Source of the DNA: Oscillospiraceae bacterium
GTDB lineage: Bacteria > Bacillota > Clostridia > Christensenellales > Aristaeellaceae
Direction: 5' to 3'
NCBI GenBank assembly: GCA_031255415.1
Contig: JAIRSO010000066.1
Location: 1-64,000 of the forward strand
Length of the DNA: 64,000 bases
Made by a program: the position numbers and the translations under genes. Below are positions 18,364 to 27,825 of this stretch, one piece after another; the stretch's first letter is position 1, and each line of letters begins with the position of its first letter. Below the pieces are notes generated by a model. The model did not search any database. It was not told where the DNA came from and saw only the letters and a program-made list of their open reading frames with translations.

Positions 18364-19521
18364 TTGGACGCGCTGTTTGGGAATCTGCTCAACATCAACT
18401 ATCAGCAGGCCATAATGTGGGCGATCGGCGGGATACTCATATACCTGGCGGTCGCGCGCGATATGGAGCCTTCGCTGCTGCTGCCGATGGGCTTTGGCGC
18501 GATATTGGTCAACCTGCCCATGTCCGGCGCTATCACCCAGCAGATCGAGAGGCTCGTAGGCGGCGTGATCCAGACCGGCGAAGAGGTCGGCGTGCTGAAC
18601 GAACTGTACGCCGCGGGGATCGCGAACGAGTTATTCCCGCTGCTGCTGTTCATCGGCATCGGCGCGATGATCGACTTCGGGCCGCTGCTTAGCAACCCGC
18701 GCATGCTGTTCTTTGGCGCGGCGGCGCAGTTCGGGATATTCTTCACGTTCAGCCTCGCGTCGCTGCTCGGGTTCTCGTGGCAGGACGCAGCCTCCATATC
18801 GATCATAGGCGCGGCGGACGGACCCACTTCCATATTCGTGGCTAACTACTTCCACAGCAATTATATCGGCGCGATAATCGTCGCGGCGTATTCTTACATG
18901 GCGCTTGTGCCCATCATCCAGCCTCCCGTCATACGCATGATCACAACGAAGTCCGAGCGCCTCATCCGAATGAATTATCGCCAGAAGGACGTCGGCAGAC
19001 TGGTGCGCATAGTGTTCCCGATCATCGTGACCGTCGTGGCGGGACTGTTCGCGCCGCGATCCGTCGCGCTGGTGGGGTTCTTGATGTTCGGCAACCTGAT
19101 CCGCGAGTGCGGCGTGCTGGGCTCGCTCAGCTCCTCCGCGCAGAAGGAGCTAGCCAACCTGGTGACGCTTCTGCTGGGCATAACGGTCGCGGTCAACATG
19201 CAGGCCGATAAATTCCTCAACCCGCAGACGCTGATGATACTGGCGCTGGGACTGGCGGCGTTCGTGTTCGACACGGTGGGCGGCGTGTTCTTCGCGAAGC
19301 TGATGAACCTGTTCATGAAGGAGAAGATCAACCCAATGATCGGCGCGACGGGGATATCCGCGTTCCCGATGTCCGCGCGCGTCATCGCGAAGATGGCGAT
19401 CGAGGAAGACCCGACGAACCATATCCTGATGCACGCGGTCAGCGCGAACGTATCCGGGCAGATAGCGTCGGTCATCGCGGGCGGGCTGGTCATCAAGCTG
19501 GTAGAGGGGCTTATCAGATAG
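18364..19521 (+). CDS. Sodium-ion-translocating decarboxylase subunit beta (OadB/GcdB/MmdB family)
   Basis: TTG start after GGGGGAG; IGAMIDFGPLLSNPRMLFFGAAAQFGIF, AADGPTSIF, GLFAPRSVALVGFLMFGNLIRECG, GATGISAFPMSARV. Confidence 0.94.
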   Translation: MDALFGNLLNINYQQAIMWAIGGILIYLAVARDMEPSLLLPMGFGAILVNLPMSGAITQQIERLVGGVIQTGEEVGVLNELYAAGIANELFPLLLFIGIGAMIDFGPLLSNPRMLFFGAAAQFGIFFTFSLASLLGFSWQDAASISIIGAADGPTSIFVANYFHSNYIGAIIVAAYSYMALVPIIQPPVIRMITTKSERLIRMNYRQKDVGRLVRIVFPIIVTVVAGLFAPRSVALVGFLMFGNLIRECGVLGSLSSSAQKELANLVTLLLGITVAVNMQADKFLNPQTLMILALGLAAFVFDTVGGVFFAKLMNLFMKEKINPMIGATGISAFPMSARVIAKMAIEEDPTNHILMHAVSANVSGQIASVIAGGLVIKLVEGLIR

Positions 19522-19550
19522 GACGCGTAAGGGGCAATGGCATACCGTAA

Positions 19551-19570
19551 GATATACCTTAAGGTATATC
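19551..19570. promoter_or_regulatory. 20-bp perfect palindrome (possible operator)
   Basis: GATATACCTTAAGGTATATC. Confidence 0.45.
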
Positions 19571-19616
19571 GGAACGCGCGCCAGATAGAAGGCATAATCG
19601 AGGGAGGGCGGTCATA

Positions 19617-19748
19617 ATGTCGGACAACGTAGGCCGGCTGCTGGAGTCGTTCGGCGTGATGGGGTTGGGGATGCTGGGCATCTTCGTAGTCATGCTGATA
19701 CTTTATATCGCGACGTTCGCGGTATCGAAGATAAGGAAGGGTGAGTGA
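19617..19748 (+). CDS. Small 43-aa single-TM protein, OadG (decarboxylase gamma-subunit)-like
   Basis: ATG at 19617 after GGAGGG; MSDNVGRLLESFGVMGLGMLGIFVVMLILYIATFAVSKIRKGE; directly follows the beta-subunit gene and overlaps the GTG-side start of hppA; not in the supplied ORF track because of length. Confidence 0.75.
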   Translation: MSDNVGRLLESFGVMGLGMLGIFVVMLILYIATFAVSKIRKGE

Positions 19749-19749
19749 T

Positions 19750-21825
19750 ATGTATATCGGACTGGTCGTCGCGTCTATCGTGGTATCGCTGCTCGCGTTC
19801 GTGTTCGCGGTGTGGCTGTATCGATGGGTACAGGCGGTGCCCTCGTCCAACCCGCGCATAGCGCAGGTCGGCGAGTGGATTCGCGAGGGCGCCACTACAT
19901 TCCTAAGGCGCGAGTATAAGGTGCTGACGGCGTTCGCGGGCGCGGTCGCCGTGCTGATATTCTTGTTCCTGCCTTCGCCGGTGTGGAAGGGCAACAATAT
20001 CCCGAACCTGCACATGGCCCTTGCGTATATCGCGGGCACCGTGTTCTCCGGCGTGGCGGGCGTGATGGGCATGCGCGTAGCGACCATCGCGAACGTCAAG
20101 ACCGCCGAGGCCGCGCTCAAGGGTATAAAGCCCTCGTTCATGGCGGGATTCAGGGGCGGCTCCGTGATGGGCATGGCGGTCGTGGGCTCGACGCTGCTGG
20201 GCGTGTCGCTGGTGATGCTGATCACCAAGGAAACCTCCACGCTGCTGGGATTCAGCTTCGGCGCCAGCAGCCTCGCGCTGTTCGCGAAAGCCGGCGGCGG
20301 CATATTTACCAAGACCGCCGACGTAAGCGCCGATCTGGTGGGCAAGGTGGAGCTGGGCATACCCGAGGACGATCCGCGCAACCCTGCGGTCATCGCCGAC
20401 AATGTGGGCGACAACGTGGGCGACGTGGCGGGCATGGGCGCCGATCTGTTCGACTCGAACGTCGCGTCAATGGCTGCCGCGCTGGTGCTGGCGGGCGCGC
20501 TGGACAGGACTGTCGGAGGCACGAACTCCGCGATCGTGTTCTGTTACGCGGCGGCGGGACTGCTGGCCTCGATACTGGGCGTGATGCTGGCGCGCATGGG
20601 CGATAGTGGGCCCACCTCCGCGCTGAACCGTTCCACTTACGTTACGACGGGCATATACGCGGTGATGACCGCTATCGCTACCGTCGCGTTCGGGTTCTCG
20701 TGGAGGATCTGGGGCGCGTGCATGGTCGGTCTGGCTGTGGGCACGCTGATAGGCATTGCCAGCGATTATTTCACCGACGACACCAAGCCGCCGGTGCATA
20801 AGGTCGCTAAGGCTTCGGCGGCTGGACCCGCGTTCACGATACTATCGGGCGTGTCGTATGGATTCATATCCGCTCTGCCCGCTTTGATAGGTATAGCCGT
20901 ATCCAGCCTCGTGGCCTATAACCTGTGCGCGCCGCTGGGCGACGGATACGCGATGTTCGGTATCGCTATGGCGGCGGTCGGCATGCTCTCGATTGTGGGC
21001 ATGATCATATCCAACGACGCGTATGGCCCGATCGTGGATAACGCGCGCGGCCTGGCTGAAATGGGCGGGCTGGGCGAAGACGTGCTGGAGATCACCGATC
21101 AACTGGACAGCGCGGGCAACACGGTCAAGGCCGTGACGAAGGGATTCGCGATAGGCGCGGCTGGACTGACCGTCATCGCTCTGCTGGGCACGTTCGTGAG
21201 CGAGGTGAACGAGAAGGCTGTCGAGCTGGGATTGCAACTGATAACGGGATTTGACATTATGAACCCGGCGGTGTTCTTCGGGCTGCTGATAGGCGCGGCG
21301 GTTCCGGCCGTGTTCTCCGCTATGCTGATACTGGGCGTTGACCGCAACGCGCAGAGGATGGTCGGCGAGATTCACCGCCAGTTCCGCGAGATCCGCGGGC
21401 TTAAGGAAGGCAAGCCTGGAGTGGTGCCCGAGTACGGCAAGTGCATCGATATTGCCACGAACGGCGCGCTTCGCGAGTTGATCCCCGCCGGATTGTTTAC
21501 GATACTGATCACGCTGGCGGTCGGGTTTATCGGGGGCGTTCAGGCTATCGGCGGGTTCCTGGCGGGGAATATCGTTTCGGGATTGCTGCTGGCGCTGTTT
21601 ATGAGCAACGCGGGCGGGCTGTGGGACAACGCGAAGAAGTTTGTCGAGGCCGGGCACGAAGGCGGGAAGGGATCGGACGCGCACAAGTCGGCGGTGGTCG
21701 GCGATACCGTGGGCGATCCGTTCAAGGATACCGCCGGTCCGTCTATCAATACTCAGATCACGGTGGTGTCGCTGATATCGTCTCTGGCTGCGACGCTGTT
21801 CCTGACGGGGTCTTTGTTCCGCTGA
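19750..21825 (+). CDS. hppA: Membrane-bound ion-translocating inorganic pyrophosphatase
   Basis: DVSADLVGKVELGIPEDDPRNPAVIADNVGDNVGDVAGMGADLFDS catalytic motif; C-terminal HKSAVVGDTVGDPFKDTAGPSIN. Confidence 0.97.
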   Translation: MYIGLVVASIVVSLLAFVFAVWLYRWVQAVPSSNPRIAQVGEWIREGATTFLRREYKVLTAFAGAVAVLIFLFLPSPVWKGNNIPNLHMALAYIAGTVFSGVAGVMGMRVATIANVKTAEAALKGIKPSFMAGFRGGSVMGMAVVGSTLLGVSLVMLITKETSTLLGFSFGASSLALFAKAGGGIFTKTADVSADLVGKVELGIPEDDPRNPAVIADNVGDNVGDVAGMGADLFDSNVASMAAALVLAGALDRTVGGTNSAIVFCYAAAGLLASILGVMLARMGDSGPTSALNRSTYVTTGIYAVMTAIATVAFGFSWRIWGACMVGLAVGTLIGIASDYFTDDTKPPVHKVAKASAAGPAFTILSGVSYGFISALPALIGIAVSSLVAYNLCAPLGDGYAMFGIAMAAVGMLSIVGMIISNDAYGPIVDNARGLAEMGGLGEDVLEITDQLDSAGNTVKAVTKGFAIGAAGLTVIALLGTFVSEVNEKAVELGLQLITGFDIMNPAVFFGLLIGAAVPAVFSAMLILGVDRNAQRMVGEIHRQFREIRGLKEGKPGVVPEYGKCIDIATNGALRELIPAGLFTILITLAVGFIGGVQAIGGFLAGNIVSGLLLALFMSNAGGLWDNAKKFVEAGHEGGKGSDAHKSAVVGDTVGDPFKDTAGPSINTQITVVSLISSLAATLFLTGSLFR

Positions 21826-21836
21826 CGCGCGGCGGC

Positions 21837-21900
21837 GCGAAACATGGAGGAACCTCCCCCGCGCCCACGCGGACGGGGGAGCGGGTTCTCCTTGTTTCGC
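21837..21900. repeat. Imperfect hairpin/inverted repeat between hppA and kduI (terminator-like or dispersed palindromic repeat)
   Basis: GCGAAACATGGAGGAACC...CTCCCCCG...CGGGGGAG...GGGTTCTCCTTGTTTCGC. Confidence 0.6.
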
Positions 21901-21975
21901 GCTTCATCGCGCAAGGGTGGTTGCGCGGCCTCCTGGCGGAGGCTTTTTGCATATCGCGTATAAGGAGGAACCATT

Positions 21976-22812
21976 ATGAAACTGACCGTCCGTAAACCCA
22001 GCCATCCCGCCGACGTGAAGCGATACGATACCGAGCGTCTGCGCGAGGAGTTTGTCGTCGAGACCATTTTCGAGGCGGATGAGGCCGTGCTCGTGTACAG
22101 CCACTTTGACAGGATCATCGCGGGCGGGATCATGCCCGTATCGAAACATGTCGAATTGACCGGATCGGCGGAACTAGCCGCGAAATACTTCCTCGAGCGC
22201 CGCGAGTTAGGCGTGATAAACGTCGGCGGGTCGGGCAGGATCACGGTTGACGGCGACGTATACGAGATGTCGGCGCGCGACGGGCTTTATGTCGGCATGG
22301 GCGCGAAAGAGTTGTCGTTTTCAAGCCTAGACGCTGATAATCCCGCGAAATTCTACCTGAACAGCTGTCCCGCGCACATGGCGTACCCGACGGTAAAGAT
22401 CGACATAACCCAGGCGAATCCTCGTCCTTTAGGCTCTGCCGAGACTTGCAACAAGCGCACGATATACCAATACCTGCATCCGGCTGTGATGCGGACATGC
22501 CAGTTATGCATGGGACTTACCGCGCTGGAGCCTGGCAGTAACTGGAACTCCATGCCCTGCCATACCCACGAGCGCAGGATGGAGGTATACTTTTACTTCG
22601 ATGTGAAGCCGGGGCAGGTTATATTCCACATGATGGGCGAGCCGACGCAGACGCGGCATGTCGTACTGCATAACGAGCAGGCGGTGATATCGCCGTCGTG
22701 GTCGATACACACGGGCGTGGGCACGTCGAACTATACGTTCATCTGGGGTATGTGCGGCGAGAATCAGGATTTCGACGACATGGACGCTATCAATACGCTG
22801 GATCTGAAGTAA
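21976..22812 (+). CDS. kduI: 5-dehydro-4-deoxy-D-glucuronate isomerase
   Basis: [77 protein letters not shown]. Confidence 0.96.
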   Translation: MKLTVRKPSHPADVKRYDTERLREEFVVETIFEADEAVLVYSHFDRIIAGGIMPVSKHVELTGSAELAAKYFLERRELGVINVGGSGRITVDGDVYEMSARDGLYVGMGAKELSFSSLDADNPAKFYLNSCPAHMAYPTVKIDITQANPRPLGSAETCNKRTIYQYLHPAVMRTCQLCMGLTALEPGSNWNSMPCHTHERRMEVYFYFDVKPGQVIFHMMGEPTQTRHVVLHNEQAVISPSWSIHTGVGTSNYTFIWGMCGENQDFDDMDAINTLDLK

Positions 22813-23911
22813 ACGCGGCGGGGGCGCGGGCTTGCCTGGTTTGGCCTGGCGCGGGTCGCGCTTCCTTCACGTTTGTCGATTTATCGGGGATGGCTGGTAT
22901 CGCCGCAGCGGCGAGGACGCACGCCGCCGCGATCCATCCCGCCGGGTTACCCATCATCGCGGAGCACAGCGCCCATGCCAGCGCGCCGGCTGTAACCCGC
23001 GCCGCCGCCTGAATGGACAGCCGAACGCCTATCGTCGATAGATAAGCGGCGTTCTGCATGAATACGGACGCGCTTCCGAACGTCACAGCAGCGCACATCA
23101 TTGGCGCGGCTGTCGCGGCTGGCAGGTTCATCGCGCCGATCCGCGCGCAGCCTCCGGTCATCTCGAGCGCGGCGGCTATTATCACGACCGCGCGGGGCGG
23201 GAGCGTGATCCTCGCTATCGCGACCGTTAACGCCGCGTTGAACAGCGCCATGCATCCGCACATGGCGAGCATCGCGGACGCGGCTTGCGCGATAGCCTCG
23301 CCCAGCGAGAGCGGTTTCATTTGCGCGGCTTGCGCCGGATTGATGGAATCGCGCGATGAATCGCGGGTAGAATAATCTGGAAGGGGATCCGTTTTCGTCC
23401 AGCGGCGCGTCCATGACAGGCAGACCAGTCCGGCGAGTATCGCGGCTAATTCGTGCGCGGCTAGCATGATCAGCCCGGTATCCCGTCCCGAGCCCAGCCA
23501 TCCGGTCAGAGTGGCGAGTATGAACATCGGGCTGGCGGTCGTGACGCAAGCGGCGGCGCACTGTGCCGCGCGTCTGGATAACCCGCCGGATTGATTGCGA
23601 AGCTGAGCCAGCAGCCTGGCTCCGGACGGCGAGCCGCCCATCATGCCCAGCGCGACGCTCAGCGCCGTCAGGGTTTTATTGGGGAGACCCAGCGAACCTA
23701 GTCCGGACACGAGCATCAGGCTCATTGTGACGAATGGGAACAGCGTGGGCATGACCGATTCCGCCCACACGCGACAGGACTGCCGCGCCGCTTCGGCTAC
23801 TGCGGTTGGATCGAGCAGCGCGAGAACGATCAGCGCCGCGATTACTGCGGATCGAGAGGCCGCGCGCGCGTTGAGTCCGCCGGTTCGTTCGGCGCGGTAA
23901 TTGTCTTTCAT
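22790..23911 (-). CDS. YlbJ-like sporulation integral membrane protein (nucleoside-recognition/Gate fold)
   Basis: [24 protein letters not shown]...[14 protein letters not shown]...[12 protein letters not shown], polytopic; converges with kduI with 23-bp overlap. Confidence 0.72.
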   Translation of the reverse strand: MKDNYRAERTGGLNARAASRSAVIAALIVLALLDPTAVAEAARQSCRVWAESVMPTLFPFVTMSLMLVSGLGSLGLPNKTLTALSVALGMMGGSPSGARLLAQLRNQSGGLSRRAAQCAAACVTTASPMFILATLTGWLGSGRDTGLIMLAAHELAAILAGLVCLSWTRRWTKTDPLPDYSTRDSSRDSINPAQAAQMKPLSLGEAIAQAASAMLAMCGCMALFNAALTVAIARITLPPRAVVIIAAALEMTGGCARIGAMNLPAATAAPMMCAAVTFGSASVFMQNAAYLSTIGVRLSIQAAARVTAGALAWALCSAMMGNPAGWIAAACVLAAAAIPAIPDKSTNVKEARPAPGQTRQARAPAAFTSDPAY

Positions 23912-23943
23912 AACCAGTACATATGCAAGGAGGCGCGCGTTCG

Positions 23944-24762
23944 ATGATACGGCCTAATGATCAGCCGGCGAAATTTAACGGGAATAAGCCCGCCGTGGGT
24001 TTGGCGTTGGGCGCGGGAGCCATGCGCGGACTGGCGCATATCGGCGTACTGCAGGTGCTGGAACGGGAGAGGATTCCCATCGACGTTGTGTCGGGCGCTA
24101 GCATCGGCGCGGTCATAGCGTGCGCGCACGCTGCGAGAAGGACGGGGTTGGAACTGGAACGCATCGTAGCCGAACTGCAGGAGTTGAGTTATTTCGACTT
24201 AGCTCTGCCCAGGAAGGGCGTGCTGGCTGGGAACCGCGTGCGCAAGCTCTGCGGGCAGGTGGTGCGGAATCTGGCGTTTGAGGAAGCGTCCAAGCCATGC
24301 GCGGTGGTGGCGTGCGCGCTGGATACGGGCGAGGAAGTGGTGTTTAAGAATGGATCGATGGAGGACGCGATAAGGGCGAGTATATCGATCCCGGGGGTGT
24401 TCGTGCCGCACGAGATCAACGGGAGGCTGTATGTGGACGGGGGGTTGGTGAACAGGGTGCCCGTGACCACCGCGCGCGAGATGGGCGCGAAGCTGGTGAT
24501 AGGCGTGGACGTAGGGTATCGGGGGGAACCGGTACAGCCGAAGGGTGTGATAGGGGTGATGATGCAGGCGTTTGACATAATGGAGTGGCATCTAGCGCGG
24601 ATGAAATTCTCGACCGCCGATCTGATGATCATCCCGGACGTGCGGGAGTTGAATCCCGTGCACATGAATCACGCGGCGAAGGCTATCGCCAGGGGGAGGG
24701 AGGCCGCGAGGGAGGCGCTGCCGCGTATCCGCGAAATGCTGGGCGAAAACGTCGGAAATTGA
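23944..24762 (+). CDS. Patatin-like phospholipase family protein
   Basis: [45 protein letters not shown] (GASIG nucleophile elbow), [12 protein letters not shown]. Confidence 0.92.
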   Translation: MIRPNDQPAKFNGNKPAVGLALGAGAMRGLAHIGVLQVLERERIPIDVVSGASIGAVIACAHAARRTGLELERIVAELQELSYFDLALPRKGVLAGNRVRKLCGQVVRNLAFEEASKPCAVVACALDTGEEVVFKNGSMEDAIRASISIPGVFVPHEINGRLYVDGGLVNRVPVTTAREMGAKLVIGVDVGYRGEPVQPKGVIGVMMQAFDIMEWHLARMKFSTADLMIIPDVRELNPVHMNHAAKAIARGREAAREALPRIREMLGENVGN

Positions 24763-24833
24763 CGCGCGCCTTCCCAATCATTCGCGGCTGTGATATACTT
24801 TCCTCATTCAATAATATCGCAAGGAGGACTCCA

Positions 24834-26648
24834 ATGGCCACTGCGTCAGCGTTTACAATTAATCCGCCGAGCGACAGGATGGCGGGCGGACTGCCCAAGA
24901 TAGGTATCAGGCCGGTCATAGACGGTCGCCGTAGAGGCGTGCGCGAATCCCTAGAGAATCAAACCATGAGTCTGGCGAGGTTGGTAGCGTCGTTTATCAG
25001 CGAGAATTTGAAGCACAGTTGCGGTTTGCCGGTAGAATGCGTTGTAGCGGATACGTGCATAGGCGGGGTGTACGAGGCCGCGAAGTGCGCCGAGAAGTTT
25101 GACGCGAACAATGTAGGCGCGACAATAAGCGTAACGCCGTGCTGGTGCTATGGATCAGAAACAATGGATATGGATCCATCAAGGCCGAAGGCGGTTTTCG
25201 GGTTTAACGGAACGGAGAGGCCAGGCGCGGTGTATTTAGCCGCCGCGTTAGCCGCCCATAACCAGAAGGGGTTGCCCGCTTTCGGGATCTATGGAAGGGA
25301 TGTGCAGGACGCGTCAGACGTAAGGCTAGCAAGCGATGTGCAGGAGAAGCTGCTAAGGTTCAGCCGGGCAGCGCTAGCGGTAGCGTCAATGCGGGGAAAG
25401 AGTTATTTATCGATGGGTGGAACGTCCATGGGGATAGCGGGCAGTATGGTCAATCCAGGGTTGCTAGAGAAAACGTTTGGAATGAGAAGCGAATCGGTAG
25501 ATATGTCGGAGTTCGTGAGAAGATGGGATGAAGGGATATACGATAAAGAAGAGTATCAGCGGGCTGTCAAGTGGGTTGATGAGAATGTGAAGTTCGGGTT
25601 TGATAAGAATCCGCCAGAGGTAAGGCACAGCGAGAATGTAAAGAGAGACGCGCTGCTCACCAATATAAAGATGACGATAATAGCGCGCGATCTGATGATA
25701 GGAAATAAAAGGCTGGCAGAGTTAGGGTTCGAAGAAGAAGCCATGGGGCATAACGCGATAGCGGGCGGGTTTCAAGGTCAAAGGCAATGGAACGATCATT
25801 TCCCGAACGGGGACTTTTTGGAAAGCTGGTTGTGCTCGTCGTTCGACTGGAATGGGATAAGGGAGCCGTTTGTAGTAGCGACAGAAAATGATCATTTGAA
25901 CGGGTTAGCAATGCTGATGGGGAAGCTGCTAACTAACACGTCGCAAGGGTTCGCGGATGTAAGGACGTATTGGTCGCCGGACGCGATAAGGAGGGTGACA
26001 GGTTGGACCCCGGACGGGGTGGTTGCAGGCGGGATGATACATCTGATTAACTCCGGGGCAGTGACGTTGGAGGCGTCAGGGCAATGCGAGATAGAAGGAA
26101 AGCCAGGGATTAAGCCATGGTGGAAAGTAACGCCGGATGAAGCCGCAAGATGCGTGAACGCCACGCAGTATGATTACGCGGATTTAGGGTATTTCAGGGG
26201 TGGTGGGTATTCGTCACAGTTGTTAAGCAAAGGCGGGATGCCTATTACAATGAGCAGGTTGAATCTAGTGGATGGGTTAGGGCCAGTATTGCAAGTGGCT
26301 GAAGGATGGAGTGTGGATGTGCCCGATCATGTATTCGATGTGATCAATAAGAGGACCGATCCGACATGGCCGACGACGTTCTTCGTGCCAAGGGTGACAG
26401 GGAAGGGTGCGTTCAGGGATGTGTACGCAGTGATGGAGAACTGGGGCGCGAATCACGGCGCGTTCAGTTATGGGCATGTGGGCGCGGATTTAGTGACGTT
26501 GGCGTCGATGTTAAGGATTCCGGTTAACATGCATAATGTGTCTGAAGAGATGTTGTACAGGCCGTCGGCATGGGCGGCGTTCGGGACGAGGGATCCAGAG
26601 GGCGCGGACTACAGAGCGTGCGAGGCGTTCGGGCCGCTGTACGGCTGA
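24834..26648 (+). CDS. fucI: L-fucose isomerase
   Basis: ATG at 24834 after [36 protein letters not shown], long FucI-like sequence through [25 protein letters not shown]. Confidence 0.94.
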   Translation: MATASAFTINPPSDRMAGGLPKIGIRPVIDGRRRGVRESLENQTMSLARLVASFISENLKHSCGLPVECVVADTCIGGVYEAAKCAEKFDANNVGATISVTPCWCYGSETMDMDPSRPKAVFGFNGTERPGAVYLAAALAAHNQKGLPAFGIYGRDVQDASDVRLASDVQEKLLRFSRAALAVASMRGKSYLSMGGTSMGIAGSMVNPGLLEKTFGMRSESVDMSEFVRRWDEGIYDKEEYQRAVKWVDENVKFGFDKNPPEVRHSENVKRDALLTNIKMTIIARDLMIGNKRLAELGFEEEAMGHNAIAGGFQGQRQWNDHFPNGDFLESWLCSSFDWNGIREPFVVATENDHLNGLAMLMGKLLTNTSQGFADVRTYWSPDAIRRVTGWTPDGVVAGGMIHLINSGAVTLEASGQCEIEGKPGIKPWWKVTPDEAARCVNATQYDYADLGYFRGGGYSSQLLSKGGMPITMSRLNLVDGLGPVLQVAEGWSVDVPDHVFDVINKRTDPTWPTTFFVPRVTGKGAFRDVYAVMENWGANHGAFSYGHVGADLVTLASMLRIPVNMHNVSEEMLYRPSAWAAFGTRDPEGADYRACEAFGPLYG

Positions 26649-26808
26649 GCGAGGTATTTAAGAGCGGCGAAGCGCATACAATGCCGCAAGCGCGCGGATC
26701 GAGGCGGTATAACCGCGCGGTTCGCGCGCTTTCTAGCGTAAGCGAACCAACGCAGGAAAATCCTCACAGCGGCACATGGGTCCAGCGGCACGCGCTAGGA
26801 GGCTGACT

Positions 26809-27771
26809 ATGCCGATCAACAACTTCCTTCGACATGGCAACACTCTTGTCGAGGCGCTCTCTGACGACTCCAACTTTGTTGACGACGTCCCTTACACCGA
26901 CGAATCCTCCGAATCCTTCTCCGTCACCGAACCTGCTGGCGACGCTTCCGATGTTCAGCGCATTATCCAGCAGAAGCTCAGCGGCATCGAGATAACCAGC
27001 CCTGTTGGCACCCCAATCTCTCCGGACGTTACCAACGACTTCGAGATCAAATCTGTTGCTGGCGACTCCGGGCTCCCCTTCTTCGCGGAGTTCCGGCTCC
27101 AGGGCGAGAGCGACGTTCAGATGACCACTAAAAAGCGCAACCAGCGCACCCGTATCGATCTTACTCTTTCTACCGATTCTGACGGCATACTTCGCGCCAC
27201 ACTCCCCCCTGGCTCTTTTGCGATCACCCAGCAGTCCACCCAACCTGGGTACCTCCTTAACGCCTTGCATCATGATCTCCAGGTCGGCACATCGGGCTAC
27301 GTCATTGACGGCGTATATTTTGATGAAACCCCTGGCATTATTACACCAAAACTATCGCAGCCTTTCAAGATCCGCATCCTCACCCCTGACGATACCCCTT
27401 CTCTTTCAACCTACATCGTAGCCGGTTACGCCAATACATATCTGGGCGAGACCGACGTTGAGCTAACCATATCCCCTGACGCGGACGGCTATGCTTCTTT
27501 CGATCTCCCGGTCGGACACTATTCGCTTATCAATCCCCTATCTGCCGACACTATCCTCCTTGACCTTGACGTACAACCCACCTCCCCTAACGCAACCACT
27601 CTCCTTGAATACACGATCACGGAAACCCCCGCTCCCCCTCCCACCCAATACCCTACCACTCCCGCCACCCCCGACGAAGTATCCTCTCCCGGCGACTTGC
27701 TCGAATTATACACCCCCTTAAGCTCATTACAACCTCCCCCCACCCCTGCTCCGCAGCCGCCGAAACTCTAA
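26809..27771 (+). CDS. Orphan protein (320 aa) with CnaB/SpaA-like repeat signatures and Pro/Thr-rich tail; no signal peptide
   Basis: ATG at 26809 after AGGAGG; two motifs DSDGILRATLPPGSFAI and DADGYASFDLPVGHYSLI; tail PAPPPTQYPTTPATPDE. Confidence 0.6.
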   Translation: MPINNFLRHGNTLVEALSDDSNFVDDVPYTDESSESFSVTEPAGDASDVQRIIQQKLSGIEITSPVGTPISPDVTNDFEIKSVAGDSGLPFFAEFRLQGESDVQMTTKKRNQRTRIDLTLSTDSDGILRATLPPGSFAITQQSTQPGYLLNALHHDLQVGTSGYVIDGVYFDETPGIITPKLSQPFKIRILTPDDTPSLSTYIVAGYANTYLGETDVELTISPDADGYASFDLPVGHYSLINPLSADTILLDLDVQPTSPNATTLLEYTITETPAPPPTQYPTTPATPDEVSSPGDLLELYTPLSSLQPPPTPAPQPPKL

Positions 27772-27775
27772 AAGA

Positions 27776-27801
27776 AGCGCCCTCTCGACCGAGAGGGCGC
27801 T
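27776..27801. terminator. Bidirectional hairpin terminator
   Basis: AGCGCCCTCTCG-AC-CGAGAGGGCGCT between convergent genes. Confidence 0.8.
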
Positions 27802-27825
27802 CATCAACTAACTCAACCCAACCCC

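Noticed and set aside
18975-20522. 515-aa minus-strand ORF across the decarboxylase beta subunit/hppA
   Set aside because: Antisense to two clear conserved genes; S/T/P/A-rich translation with no motif.
20842-21684. 280-aa minus-strand ORF within hppA
   Set aside because: Antisense shadow ORF of a highly conserved gene; Q/H/R-rich.
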